Shown here in pieces: positions 25,656 to 37,918 of a stretch of DNA of 64,000 nucleotides. A model generated the notes under the pieces. That model did no database searches and was not told where the DNA came from. It saw only the letters and a list, made by a program, of their open reading frames with translations. The stretch's first letter is position 1. Every line of letters begins with the position of its first letter. The position numbers were made by a program, and so were the translations under genes. Origin of the DNA: Asterias amurensis. Taxonomy: Eukaryota > Echinodermata > Asteroidea > Forcipulatida > Asteriidae. The DNA lies in contig NC_092656.1 in NCBI RefSeq assembly GCF_032118995.1, positions 10,855,761 through 10,919,760 of the forward strand, read 5' to 3'.

Positions 25656-25854
25656 GGGCCCAATTTCTTTGAGCTGCTTTAAAAGCACAAAAAGTAGCTA
25701 AGCACAACAACATGATTACTACTCACTAGATTAACAGGTTACAAGAAGCCAAATTAAGATTTGTGACTGGTATCCCGCTCGTTCCTGCTAAGCAGGAAAT
25801 TGTTTAGGAAATAATTATTTTCTGATTTTAAAAGCAGATTATGAAATTGGGCCC
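25656..25854 (+). mobile_element. inverted-repeat element G, copy 2
   Basis: Ends GGGCCCAATTTCTTTGAGCT and ATGAAATTGGGCCC. The inside resembles other G copies (GCTAAGCACAAC). Confidence 0.7.
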
Positions 25855-25879
25855 AAGTTTGAACAGGTGTATGCTTCAG

Positions 25880-26035
25880 TTTTGAAAGGGCAAGGGCAAC
25901 AAGGCATTTTCTCCTCCTGGCAAAGGACACAAGAAAATTGTAAACGTCCTCTGAAGCATTTCAAGGGCACCAAGGCAATGATCAGGGGGCATGGAGGCAA
26001 TCACCCTTCCGCCTCCTCGAGGTATTAGGTCTGCT
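25880..26035 (+). repeat. interspersed repeat M, copy 6
   Basis: GAAAGGGCAAGGGCAACAAG, CATTTCAAGGGCACCAAGG and GGAGGCAATCACCCTTCCG. A poly-C tract follows it (26059-26074). Confidence 0.6.
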
Positions 26036-26107
26036 ACCCTTACTATTCTAAGTGTCACTCCCCCCCCCCCCCCCAAACAAATTCAACATTGGAGCAGAAG
26101 CTGCATC

Positions 26108-26497
26108 TTAAAGGAACACATTGCCTTGGATCGGTCGAGTTGGTCTTTGAAAAGCGTTTGTAACCGTTTTTTATAAAATACATATGGGTAGAAAGATGTT
26201 GTAAAAGTAGAATACAATGATCCACACAAACATGCCTCGAAATTGCGTGGTTTTCCTTTTACCTCGTCGACTAACACGTCGGCCATTTATGAGGGTCAAA
26301 ATTTTGACTCCCATAAATGGCCGACCATGTTAGTTCGCACAGTAGAAGGAAAACCACGCAATTTCAAGGCAAACTTGTGTGGATCATTGTATTCTACTTT
26401 TAAAACATCTTTCCAACCATATGCATTTTATAAAAAACGGTTACAAATGCTTTTGTTTTGACCAACTCGTCCGATCCAAGGCAACGTGTTCCTTTAA
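26108..26497 (+). mobile_element. MITE family B, copy 1
   Basis: 390 bp near-palindromic element. It begins TTAAAGGAACACATTGCCTT and ends AAGGCAACGTGTTCCTTTAA. The arms (about 180 bp each) meet at a centre that reads GTCAAAATTTTGAC. The arms contain GCGTGGTTTTCCTTTTACC and its inverse. Copy 2 is at 27990. Confidence 0.88.
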
Positions 26498-26844
26498 CAG
26501 CAGTGGACACTATCTAGCCTTCACAGTTGGTGTATCTCAACATAAGCATAACATAACAAACCTGTGAAAATTTTAGCTCAATCGGTCATCGAACTTGCAA
26601 GATAATAATAAAAGAAAAAACGCCTTTGTCACACGAAGTTGTGTGCGTTTAGATGGTTCTAAATCTGAGGTCTCGAAATCAAATTCGTGGAAAATTACTT
26701 CTTTCTCGAAAACTATGTCACTTCAGAAGGAGCCGTTTCTCACAATGTTTTATACCATCAACCTCTCCCCATTACTCGTCACCAAGAAAGGTTTTATGCT
26801 AATAATTATTTTCAGTAATTACCAATAGTGTCCACTGCCTTTAA
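26494..26844 (+). mobile_element. MITE family A, copy 6, chained to family B copy 1
   Basis: Begins TTAACAGCAGTGGACACTAT and ends ATAGTGTCCACTGCCTTTAA. The first TTAA (26494-26497) is also the last TTAA of family B copy 1. Confidence 0.85.
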
Positions 26845-27989
26845 ACATTTGGACGCTCGTACACTACCCCTCTGTATAAGACATCAATGCTAAAATTCTT
26901 GTTTCATAGTCAGCATGCCACAAACCCCAGTAAATCGATACCTAGAGAGACCATACTGTAGCTCATTAGGCCAAATAAAATAAGCAACATGTTGCTCGTC
27001 CAGACCTTTTATCAATAATTGTTTTGTTTTTTTTCAAGCTGGCCACCATGTTTAAAATGACCGTTGTAACATACGATGTTGGAAAATATGGAAAGCCATA
27101 ATGCAAACTAAAAACAGATAGCCAAAGTCTGTAGGAAGCAATGTTCACAAACACAAATATTCAAAAATAGTTTTTGGAAATGGTTAGAAACAAATGAACT
27201 AATCGTCAGAGATATTTCAGAAAATGTGGAATTTGCACACCATTGTTTTTTTTTTACAATTTATGATTTTTGAATTGTCCTCAATTTCCGTATACAGTTG
27301 CCATGGACATGTAGGCCTACTTGTGCGGCCATTTTGACTCCGATTTAAGCTTATTGTATTTATCTCCGATAAATTGATTTCATATATATTTTATTTTGTT
27401 TAAAAAAAAGAAAATTGTGCAAAACCCAAAATCGTAGCGGGTGCGAACGAGAAACATATTATATATTTACTTGGCCATATGATTTCAGTAGTCATGTTTT
27501 CTGTGTCACACAGTGCGGCCATTGATGAACAGGCAAATTCAATGTTAAGACTTAGGCCTGCTGTGTAATATGTAGTTACAAATGAGCGTGGGGGAGGGGG
27601 GGTTCTGTTGATGATGGCTCCAGTCTGACTGAGGGGGTTTTGTCTAGAGACCGACTAATGTCGAGGCTTGTTGTACATGTTGTAATGGGTCTCCACATAT
27701 TTGATGGGCCGACAGTAATCCTAATGTAAAGCTTAGTAAAGGACTTGCAATGTGTTAAATTAAATATGTTGGAGTTAGAATCTATTTGTCAATTTTGTAA
27801 ATAATGTACACACAAAATGAAACTCAAAATCACTGGTGCATACCACATGTACAAGCTCAATATCTAATGCTACAAATGTATTTGTTGATGGACTGTTAAC
27901 TTGATCATGACATTAAGAAAAAATCCTAAAATAGAATTTTATGGTCCTCTCGTGTTTTAACTGTCATTTGGACAGCAGACCACATGGTA
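26845..27989. other. non-coding stretch
   Basis: No gene seen. The strand is AT-rich, with a G-run near 27590-27600. No clear repeat ends were found. Confidence 0.4.
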
Positions 27990-28382
27990 TTAAAGGAACA
28001 CGTTGCCTTGGATCGGACGAGTTGGTCTATAAAAAGCGTTTGAAACCGTTTGTTATGAAATGCATGTTAGAAAGATGTTTTAAAAGTAGAATATAATGAT
28101 CCACACAAGTATTACTCAAAATTGCACGGTTTTCCTTTTACGTCGCGGACTATCACGGACGGCCATTTATGGGAGTCAAAATTTTGACTCCCATAAATGG
28201 CTGACGGTGTTAGTGGACGAGGTAAAAAGAAAACCATGCAATTTGGAGGCATATTTGTGTAGATCATTGTATTCTACTTTTACAACATCTTTCTACCCAA
28301 TCAATATGCACTTTATAACAAACGGTTACAGAATGCTTTTCAAAGACCAACTCGACCGATCCAAGGCAACGTGTTCCTTTAA
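27990..28382 (+). mobile_element. MITE family B, copy 2
   Basis: Begins TTAAAGGAACACGTTGCCTT and ends AAGGCAACGTGTTCCTTTAA, a match over the terminal 20 bases. The centre is a perfect 38-bp palindrome at 28163-28200 (halves CCATTTATGGGAGTCAAAA and its inverse). Confidence 0.9.
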
Positions 28383-28530
28383 GGTAAAATGCTGGTATAA
28401 AGATGAACATACAAGCATGTACAAGGAAAAACTTCACACAGTGTACAAGTAATCATATATCCTGCATCTTTGTACAATCATGTACATTGTACAATTTCAA
28501 TTCAATTCAATTAACGTCAATTCAATTCCA

Positions 28531-28707
28531 TAGACCTTTATCATGCTGCCTCCATCTTGGTCATGTTCCACGTATCGAATAACAATAATGAACGCTGATA
28601 ATCATTTTGAAAATAGTAACCAGACTATTTTGTTCTTCCAGCCTAGGTTTGGTAACATTGAAACCAATAGGAGAAAGTCAAGATGGCCTAACCATGATAA
28701 AGGTCTA
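28531..28707 (+). mobile_element. small inverted-repeat element J
   Basis: 177 bp with ends TAGACCTTTATCATG and CATGATAAAGGTCTA. Subterminal CCATCTTG and CAAGATGG also pair. No other copy seen in the window. Confidence 0.7.
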
Positions 28708-28759
28708 CAAACATCATTCCTGCAGTGTTCATTGAAGTAACAAAAGCTAGTGAACAGGC

Positions 28760-28925
28760 CTGGAAATTTTCATAATTGAGAGGGCAAGGTTATATCATTT
28801 TTCAAGGGGCACTTCCATTATCTGAATGTCTATAGAAAACTTTTTAGAGGGCACAATAGCCAAGACTACGGGCAACACTCAATATATCAGAGGCAATGGC
28901 CTCTGTGGGCTTTGTTTAATTTGAG
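28760..28925 (+). repeat. interspersed repeat M, copy 7 (diverged)
   Basis: GAGAGGGCAAGG, TTTCAAGGGGCACTTCC and GAGGCAATGGCCTCTGTGGG, in family order. Confidence 0.5.
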
Positions 28926-31900
28926 GATTGAGTGAGGCCACTCTAAAGCGTTAACTTCTAAATTGTATCTGAATGCACTTCCAATGTACTTGAATTAATT
29001 AAATTATTTAAACACAAACATTTTCCATATCAAAGTCAGTTGGCGCCAACAAAATCATAATCCGCAAAATGGAATCAGTCAGCCACACATGCACACAATG
29101 TAGTGTGTAGCATCTAACCTAAGCTGGCTAGAAAACCCTCCTGGCTCATACATGTACATGTAGGCCCTACACTTAAGATATTTACAACCAAACCATGGTT
29201 TCAAACAGCAGACTTCAAGTTATGATCGCGTCCATTCGTAAAACAAGCTCCTGAACGCTTACATGTAACAATTTTAAAAAAACAATGACATTCAATCCAT
29301 AAAGTTTTTAAACCCTAGAGAAAATACAAATTAAAAGGTAATTATAGCCAACAGGTCAGTAACAACGGTAAGGATAAACATTGTACGCATGCTGCTGTAG
29401 GGCCCGGAAAATTGTCTTTAGTAGTGCCCCACCCCCCACCCGCCCCCACATCCTCCCTTAATGATGATTGGAATGGAAATTTGTAGTGGAACATTGGAAG
29501 GGACACCAAGGCAGTGTGCGTAGTGGGCAACTGTTGCCACCATGAATTGTGCCTGTGGCCTGTTAATAAAATAAAATTACCAAGCCCCCCCCCCTCGTAG
29601 TACATTGGAGGGGGAAGGGGGGGTCAGCTAAGTTTACTCCTGACTGCGAACATGCGAGGAATATATGTGTGTTTGCTTTGACAAATTGTTCAACATGTGC
29701 AGGGAAATGAACATGCACTGGTACCGCAACATCTAGATCTTGAATTTGTTTTTACTGCTGTTTGCCTAAGTACAGATTTACATGATGAATTGACTTTATC
29801 TGCAATCAGTAAGTTGCAGACCTCCACTGTCATGTACCCTGTAGATGGACAGGCAGTCTTTGCTCGCTCTTAAGCTGATTAATGATAAGACTAAGCTGTA
29901 CACATGAAGCTACATGTACATGTATCAACCTTTGGACGATGTCGTATGAATGTGATCATGTACTGAAATGTCCTTTGGGTCATGCTGTACAGTATCTTCA
30001 CTCGAAACAAATATTATATTCACTAAAAATGAATTTAACAAGAATACTACTGGCTAAAACTTTGACAAAACTACTTTTGATTGCCAAAAGAGTAGAACAT
30101 TTCTGCTTGAAGAGCTCAGGCAATTTTACTTCATGGTTAATTCTAGTTCCCGGGAAAACATTGTATTGTAACTTTACAAAGGCCATGGCAAGCCACAACA
30201 CAGACAGCCTTGGGGCACCCACAGCATTTGCCACAGATTGGTTGTAACATATTTAGTGAATGATATCCCTTGCACAGACACCATAGCAAATAATGGTGCA
30301 CAAAATGTATCAGACGAGCTACTCAGAAATCATTATTAGCAACACAACAGTGGCATGCAGTTGGGGATTTAAAATGATCAATCTGAGAAACGTTTCATGC
30401 AGCTAAACAAAACCTTGTCTCGCCAACCTCACCCACCCCTATATTGCTTGTGTACAGTATGTAACATAAGTTCTGGTCATTGTAAAAACAGTTCTGTTTC
30501 AGTCAACAGTTTGACCATAGAGAAAGGACCACAGTGGTTTTTTTCTCTATGGTTTGACCTACATGTACATTACAGTACCAAGCCAAGTGGTCAAGCTGAT
30601 CAATAGTGGATTTCCACCCCTACATTTAACCAGTGCATGCTTGATTAATGTAGTACATGTAGTATGCCCGTATCATTCTTCTGATATCAAGTTCAATGAT
30701 CTGGAGAAAACTGCACAGCAAAAATACAAACACAATGTACAAAAAACGGGTGTGTGGGGGAGTGGGGCTTCAAGCTCCATTACACATAAATTAATGAGGT
30801 CAGTTCATTAAGTATCATAACGACCTGTAGTTGGAGATGAGTTATTTTAATTAAACGCATGACTCGAGTCGTAGGGACAAGAATATTCTCGACAATAAAT
30901 TAATACAAATCAGATGATCAAATATCAAGTTAATTATTCCCTAAGTACGTAGTACATACATGTACATGTAGTACAAACATCGCATGTACACATGTGTAGT
31001 ACAGACTGGAAGTATACTGTACACACTTGTTCATCTATTTTTATAAACAATTCTCACAAGTGTACAATATAAAATGATTTTTTTAAAACAGAGCATGCCA
31101 AACCAGTAATCATGTACAAATTTGTCACATTGCTTTGATTGTACTTTTTTTTTAAACATCTGACGTTCATTGTACTGCCCTTTTTGGACTGGCTACCTCG
31201 TGAACAACAGTTCAAATGTACGATACATAAATAAGTATAGTGTACATTGGTAGGATTAGAACCCACAACCTTGTGATTGCAAGTTCTGCAGTCTAACCAT
31301 CCAATGGTCCGAGGTGTAACAGAACTGAACTACAACTGCAGTGCATCAAATGTCTATGTAAAGTGTTCTTTCTCCATTTTGATGTATCCAATTACTCCAG
31401 CCGGATTGTCAGGAAATCCTCAATAAAAGCAATTGATTTCCGAGTATCAAGCAAGGGGGCACAGACCGATGAGTTGTTCATTACATACATCAGGGCTCAA
31501 ATTTGACACTGGACCACAGGCCCGAAGCCAGTAGTTTTAGTGTCACTAACTCCGTACTTCTTTTACATTGAGGAGAAATAAGAAGTCTTTAATAAAATGA
31601 TAAATAAACGATGCACGTTATTTCAATACTGAAAAGGAAAGTCTGTCGTTTTTTCTTAAAGCTGTCACAAACAAAAACACCCACAAATTGACAACAAATT
31701 AAGGATATGAGCAGCCCTACTCATTGTTACGTTGCCAAGAACGTCTACAAAATCTTAAGATTGAGCTGTGCAATCTCAAAGGTTGTGCCACAGATTTTTC
31801 ATGTACATGGTACATGTACTACCAAATCTCAAGTCTTTGAGATATTTAGTACATGTAACACTTTTGTCCACTTAAACCATTTATCAACAAATGATTGTGT

Positions 31901-32196
31901 ACATGTAACTCAGAAACCCTTTTACTCTGACTTCATTCAAACTAATTATCATCACCATAATACAAAGTTTACAAAAATCAGGCCAAATCATGTAGACGAG
32001 AGTAGCCCAGGTTGGAATCCTCCATTGCGTAGGGCCTACAACGCTCAGGGTATAAAGGTTTAGCTGTACCATTGCAAAAAATTGTATTAATTAAAAAAGT
32101 TTCAGAATTACAATTTATTCTTGGATTGACATTCATTTTAAGAAAATATTTAAAGGAAAGTTAAAACACAACATAGCTTTCTGTAGGCCTACTGAC
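28926..32196. other. non-coding stretch with simple repeats
   Basis: No gene seen. A short hairpin with arms GACCATAGAGAAA and TTTCTCTATGGTT lies at about 30516-30553. TACATGTACATGTAGTAC patches occur at 29150, 29910 and 30958. A minus-strand tRNA-like relic occurs at about 31248-31310 (RC contains GGTTCTAATCC). The 121-codon ORF at 29882 and the 118-codon ORF at 31707 show no domain. Confidence 0.45.
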
Positions 32197-32855
32197 TAGG
32201 CCTGGGCGAATTATTCGAATATCCGGTTAATGGCGAATAGGTTTTTCTATCCGTAACCACGAATGCCTTTTTTTTCTTAACCGGATATCCGCATAGGGCG
32301 CGAATACCTATTAACAAACCGGATAATTCTGTAATTACAACCGAGTAACCGGATATTCTTTAATATCCGAATATCCGCGGACGTCGGACGACAACTGATA
32401 TGAATGTTTTGTCTGAATCCTTATGAAACTTCTATTAAGACAGCATAAAACAGCATAAATTAAGTATTTAACTATGCTCACCTCCGTGAAGAGTTAAAAC
32501 AATGACATTTCTGACGTAATTTGTTCAAAGATTACAAAAGTTTTCCTTCACGTAGAGTCAATCACGATCAAAAGAAAAAGCAAATCGCCATCTTTAAATT
32601 AGATCCGGTCATTTTTATGAATGAACCGAGTGACACTGTCTAAAACTAATATCAATCCGCCCATTAGATCTCATTCACAAATGAACAGCGCCCTCTAGCG
32701 GCAAAAAAAAAGAATTATACATGTATATTTTTTTATTATTTTTTTTTTTAAATAGCGCCCTCTAGCGGCAAAAAAACTATTCGAATATCCGGTTAATTTC
32801 GGATAGTTGACCAGCGATATCCGAATAACAAAATTTCACTATTCGCCCAGCACTA
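32197..32855 (+). mobile_element. hAT-like MITE, family D, copy 2, perfect 8-bp TSD
   Basis: 659 bp, near-identical to 17724-18378. CTACTGAC is directly repeated at 32189-32196 and 32856-32863. It carries AGCGCCCTCTAGCGGC twice (32687-32702, 32754-32769), with a TACATGTA and poly-T tract between them. Confidence 0.93.
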
Positions 32856-33119
32856 CTACTGACTTCGTAAACAAAGTTAAATAACACAAATAGCAAAATA
32901 TCAAAAGAGGGCGCTGTTGAACCCACACAGAGATATAGGCCATACATGCGCACAGACGTTGTGCATGACAACATACATACATCTGCAACGTCGAATGCCC
33001 CCTCTGCCCCCCCCTACCCATAATGCATTGTGGTTCTGAATCGTGATAAACCTTTATTACCATGTTATTGTGAATACTGTGTACACACTCCACAATATTC
33101 GTTGCAAGTTTATGTCATC

Positions 33120-33493
33120 AGCTTGGGCGATATCGATTTATTTTATTCACGATATATCGCCGACAATATATCGCGATATTCGATATAATCGCGATTAATT
33201 AAATTTGACATCATCAGTCTTCAAACTCCCAGTGAAAGTTGTAGAAGAGACAGTCATAGCACAAGAGGGATGTTCTTATGACCTATTCTTTTGGTTTCAC
33301 TCCAAACCTATGGGGTGCAAGATGTCTCAGCTAGGAAATACATCGCGATATTGCAATATTTAATTAATATCACGCTATATCGCAATATATTGCGATATAT
33401 CGATATTTCGATTAAAACCAAATCGATCCGATATCGAAATCGTTTCTAAATTGGTATCGCGATATTCGATAATATCGTGATATCGCCCAAGCT
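33120..33493 (+). mobile_element. hAT-like MITE, family F, rich in ATCG/CGAT words
   Basis: Ends AGCTTGGGCGATATC and GATATCGCCCAAGCT. The flanks ATGTCATC (33112-33119) and TAGTCATC (33494-33501) match at 6 of 8 positions, a worn 8-bp target duplication. Both subterminal regions are dense in CGATAT/ATATCG/TCGCGA, which makes an unusual CpG-containing island in AT-rich DNA. Confidence 0.8.
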
Positions 33494-33501
33494 TAGTCAT
33501 C

Positions 33502-34566
33502 ACCAGCCAAAGAACAATATCGGCACCCTCACTTTATAAAATATAAGCTTTATAAATATTCTAAACCATAATGTAACTTTAGTTACGATGGATGGAGCAA
33601 CAAACTAAATTATAATATTGCTCCATGGTACATTGTTTATTACATGTAGTTCACAGACTAACGCTTGTAACACTGTACAGTAATCAACATTTTTTGCTTT
33701 TTTAACAGTTTTGACATGAAATTCATTGAGTTGCTACACATTTTTAGCGCATAATGCAACAAAAGCTCTCCATCCATGACCAAAATCACAGTACAACAGG
33801 ACAGAAGGGTGGATATGCTTTTTCCTATGGTGGAGATGGATGGGTGTGCATTTGTGTGTTATCCTGCTATTCTTGAAGTTTGTGTAATAACATTAATTAT
33901 TAATGACTGAGACTACAGCTCGGTTCGTACTTCCTGCGAATGCAACACGAATGTTGACGTCACAATTTGCAACAAATAATTCGCAGCAGCAGGCAGTTGA
34001 GTTGTGGTTTTATTTTAACTCTCTGACTGAGTCTTACGTCGCGAATATCGCAACTAAAACAGAGTAGTGACATCAAATTCATGTCAAAATCACAATGCAT
34101 TCACATTTGCAGGAGGTTACACTGTTGATAAAGCAAGGTACTGTTTGTACACAAATCATGATACCGTACATCTGCAATTCAGCATCAACGACTCGTTCAC
34201 CTCCTCCTCACACACAAACACACACCCCTCCAATCCAACAAAATCCAGCAGGACCAACCCCCGAAACAAAACCCAAAACGAAAGGAAAGTGCTCAGGCTT
34301 TAAATTTAATAATATATGGTGCCAAATATACGCTGTTTTCGCTTTTCAAACATTAAAAGAAAGACTCGACAATATAAAATGAGACAACATATAACATGAA
34401 TTATATCTGAAGTTTGACGTGACTGACATTTTTGTGTATTGAACATTGATGCCCAGCTCAACATAACATGGGCGCAGCGCGCAGCAGACACTAAACGTTA
34501 AATGTTAACCACTGAATATAGCCATTTTCGTCCGCAACAAGCAGGCTGAAGGGACACATAACTTAC
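33502..34566. other. non-coding stretch
   Basis: No coding gene seen. A CA-rich patch (ACACACAAACACACACCCC) lies near 34210. The ORFs at 34067 and 34095 are low-complexity. Confidence 0.4.
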
Positions 34567-34700
34567 CTTCAATTCAATCGGTGTTTTAAAGCTCGTGATT
34601 TGTCACAGTAAACAAGTATTTCAAGATTCCGGAAGCGTTCCTCGGAGACTTCATTTTTACAAGTCAGAGACGGCCATATTGTGTGATGACGTCACTCTGA
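34567..34700 (-). promoter_or_regulatory. candidate first (untranslated) exon and promoter, minus strand
   Basis: On the minus strand a consensus donor TTGAAG|GTAAGT ends an exon-like stretch at 34567. Just upstream lie a perfect CRE palindrome TGACGTCA (34687-34694), ACAATATGGCCG (a YY1-like ATGG core) and an ETS-like TTCCGGAA. This is a typical TATA-less promoter set. The nearest downstream minus-strand acceptor with a good start codon is that of the acidic-protein gene at 6000, so it may be that gene's first exon. That link is inference. Confidence 0.45.
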
Positions 34701-36819
34701 CTGGATTTCGTCACCGTTCGATAGATTAATAGACTTGTACTAGCTCTTTAGTTCACAAGTCATGATCTGGCTATCGATGTGTATGTATGTCAAAATTCAA
34801 ACTGGTTGGTGGCATGGGGGCCAGTTTAGTTGGGAAGGTCTAACACACGTCGTACACACGCACACTTTTGCCTCTTCTTATCTTGAGAACTTCCCATTAT
34901 TTTGTCATAACCTTATTTAATTCGACTGATTCGATTCATTCAACCAATAGAAATTGATGCTCAGCAGTAGAACAGTCATTTTTCACTAAGTTGTTTATTC
35001 ACGACAATCGACAATCAAACTTGTTTACTGAATTATTACAATATTAATTTTTGAGGCACGTGACAGTTGCAATTTTTTGTCAGGCAGATATGCCTAGTTT
35101 CTTATGATCACAACCTGTATTCTCATGTGTGAACTTATTTTTGGCTTGATTGGTTATCGAAGTTGCAAGAAAACAAGAAGTTGCACATTGTGTGGGCCTT
35201 CAGATGCATGAGAAAGTTGCTCAACAGTGTTTTATGACCAAGCAAAATCTCTCCGTTGCTCATTCATGTCCAGAGTGCACAGTGCCTTTAAAACAAGCTG
35301 GTTCAATTATTGGTCTAAAGTTTTATTGTGTATGGTAGGCGCCTACAATGACAGGTATCAGGACACTTCGGACCCTAGCTGGAAACTTCGTAACTTTTGC
35401 ATAGTAGTCACGTTGGACACTTCGTAGGCCTACCTTATTACAAGACACTGTGATTTCTGCATCGTTGTGATTATTTTGTGCTTTGTGATCAGTTGATGAA
35501 AGCAAATCAAACCATTAGGCCCCTTTTTATTATTATTTTGCTGTGACGTACAAAGGAGCCGGTTTGACGATTGCGTGAGTGCTTAACTCAAAAAAAAGTT
35601 ATGGGCGGGAAATGTTGTTGTTGGCGGACATGACTTATGAACAAACATTCACATAATTACACAAAAATGACTAAGTATAATAAATTGTGTATCTCAACGA
35701 ACATTAACTTTCAATGCACATCATGAAGGTACGGTGTGACTCGGCTGTCTGAGGGTACGAAGTGACTCTCGGTATAGGCCTACATGTATGTACGAAGTGT
35801 CTCGAAGGTACGACATGTCCATGTAAGCACTGGCATTATTATACGAAGTGTCCGACATCCCAGACAATGTTTTGGTTTGCTGCCAGGTAGATTGTGTTCT
35901 TGTCGCTACCGCTGAGTAGATTTTCTGAACTTTCTTCGGGAGTCTTCTCAATGGGAAAAACTGTACAATATACATGTACCTTAGTAGAACAGGAAAATCA
36001 ATCACCGTGAAGCTTGTGCCGTACGAATTTACTGATATCCTACCACCAGTGCGGGTAACTTTCTGGGTTTATGACTGGATTGGGATGCATCAACGGAGGG
36101 GGGGGGGGGCAGTTTTACCTTAATTTGCAGGTTATTGGTAGTTTTCCCTATTAACTTGCCCAAAATCCTCAACCAATAATCATACCCAAGTAGGCCTGCA
36201 AGTATGGTAGGCAAAATGCATGGAATGGGCGCGGGCTCAAGCGTGGACTTGATTCAAGTCCCAATCCCGTGCCATCCCCAGAAAACTACTGTTCTCGAGA
36301 CCACATTTTGACGGCGAGCCCGCACTGTACTGTATGCTACGGGGTTGTTTCATAGTAAGTTGAGGTAACAGCTTAGGGACCTCTCACACGAGAATAGGAC
36401 TTGAATCAAGTCTAGCTCAAGCGTGTGTCGATGATAATGCCTGAAATCTGAGTGCAGTGACAAGGGTAAACAAACAATTAGACATAAGTTATACTGGATA
36501 ATACTTTCCATTTACTTAGGCTAATATTGCTCATAAGATCTATGGTGCATTGTGGTGCTGGCATGGAGGGCCTGCAGAAACTTTGGCGCTCCAGGTTACA
36601 CTTATCCGACAGGTCTATATGAATATAAGAAGCTCATACAAATTCGTTGTTAGGTCCAAAATCCTATTATTATACCCAAAGTGCAAGTATACACGCACAT
36701 ATTATGTTCAGCTATTTGTTGGTATTAATTTCCCCGGGCTGAAGCGGGACCTCGTGACCCGCATCATCGTTCAAAAGTCCATGAGTTTTTGTCCATTGAT
36801 CATCGTGTGAATTTGTGTG
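34701..36819. other. non-coding stretch
   Basis: No coding gene seen. It holds a fragment of MITE A (about 35117-35291, ending GTGCCTTTAA) and a poly-G tract at 36098. It also holds two copies of a GGACTTGATTCAAGTCC-like palindrome, each near CTCAAGCGTG (36237-36265 and 36396-36425). Confidence 0.5.
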
Positions 36820-36910
36820 CGAGCGCCCTCCATTGGCATACGCCACCAATAAAACAACAAGATCATGCATTGTGCAATGTGCGATGGCAACCGAGTACGG
36901 ACAGGTAAAT
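36820..36910 (+). promoter_or_regulatory. candidate 5' exon of the TIR-adaptor gene
   Basis: CATTGGC (an inverted CCAAT box) at about 36831, then GATGGCAACCGAGTACGGACAG followed by a donor GTAAAT near 36906. The next plus-strand acceptor (CATGTATCCAG near 37862) opens the exon with the TIR-adaptor start. Reading through this join meets a stop, so the 5' exon would be untranslated. Weak evidence. Confidence 0.3.
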
Positions 36911-37918
36911 TCCCATTGGAACATTTTCACGCGACTATACGGACAGTGGAGCTCCAGTGGGTAACCATTTCTACCATTCCATGGGTGTTCATCATGACAT
37001 GTTTAATGTAAGTATGTCATCCTTATCTTATCTATTAATATTAAAATTAGTTCATAAAACTGCGCCATAGGCATTTTTCCTGCCAGATGAGAAAACTTGT
37101 CTTGAGTCCCTTGACTTTACCTTGTCCTTTGGCTTTTGCGGCACAGCAGCGCAGTAGCCCTCCCCCCCCCAAAAAAAACCGTCATGACTCAGTCATGACT
37201 CTCACAAATCCCATCCCCATCCCAAGACACAAAATGTCTGGTGTGTTTCGCCGCCACCACTGCACTAGATACTGTTTAGTGACAGTCTGTTTGGGGCTGA
37301 TGAGCTCTATTTTGCCAAAATTTTTGGGGAGACCACTCTCAGTCTCACTCCTGTCCTGTCAAAAAATAGACAATCGACAAAAATATTAATGTCTGGTGTA
37401 CGGTTGGTCCATGTTATGATGTAGAGTGGCTGGTCCGTTCACGTTCAACAACCCATGTTAACGCTTTTGTTTGCATTTGCTAGGGTAGGATGCATGTGAA
37501 ATGAAAGTGTATACAGTCTGAGCTTTCATTTTTAAACAAGTAAGTGAAAAAAAACAACTCTTCTATTCTCAGTTTGTAGGCAAAAGTGTGAAGAAGGTTT
37601 GTCAAAAGCAACCTGTGTCTTTGTCAGAAATTGTCTTAACATATTTGTGTTGGTCCTTGCCCTACAATGGCAATACTCTATATAATCTATAAATACACTG
37701 AATTTTTATGCACTGCAGTTTAAGTTTTACCTGTGTCACTTGGTTATAAAGTAAAACAACTACATTGTACTTGTTTAATAGGCCTTGGTTCAATTCAATC
37801 TACTTTTAATAAGTTAATGAACCATTGACCTAATTGTTATATATATTTTTTGCATGTATCCAGGAAAGGTGTGCAGCACTGAAGCGCCGCATTACCTCTG
37901 CATAGAGGAACTACAGTC

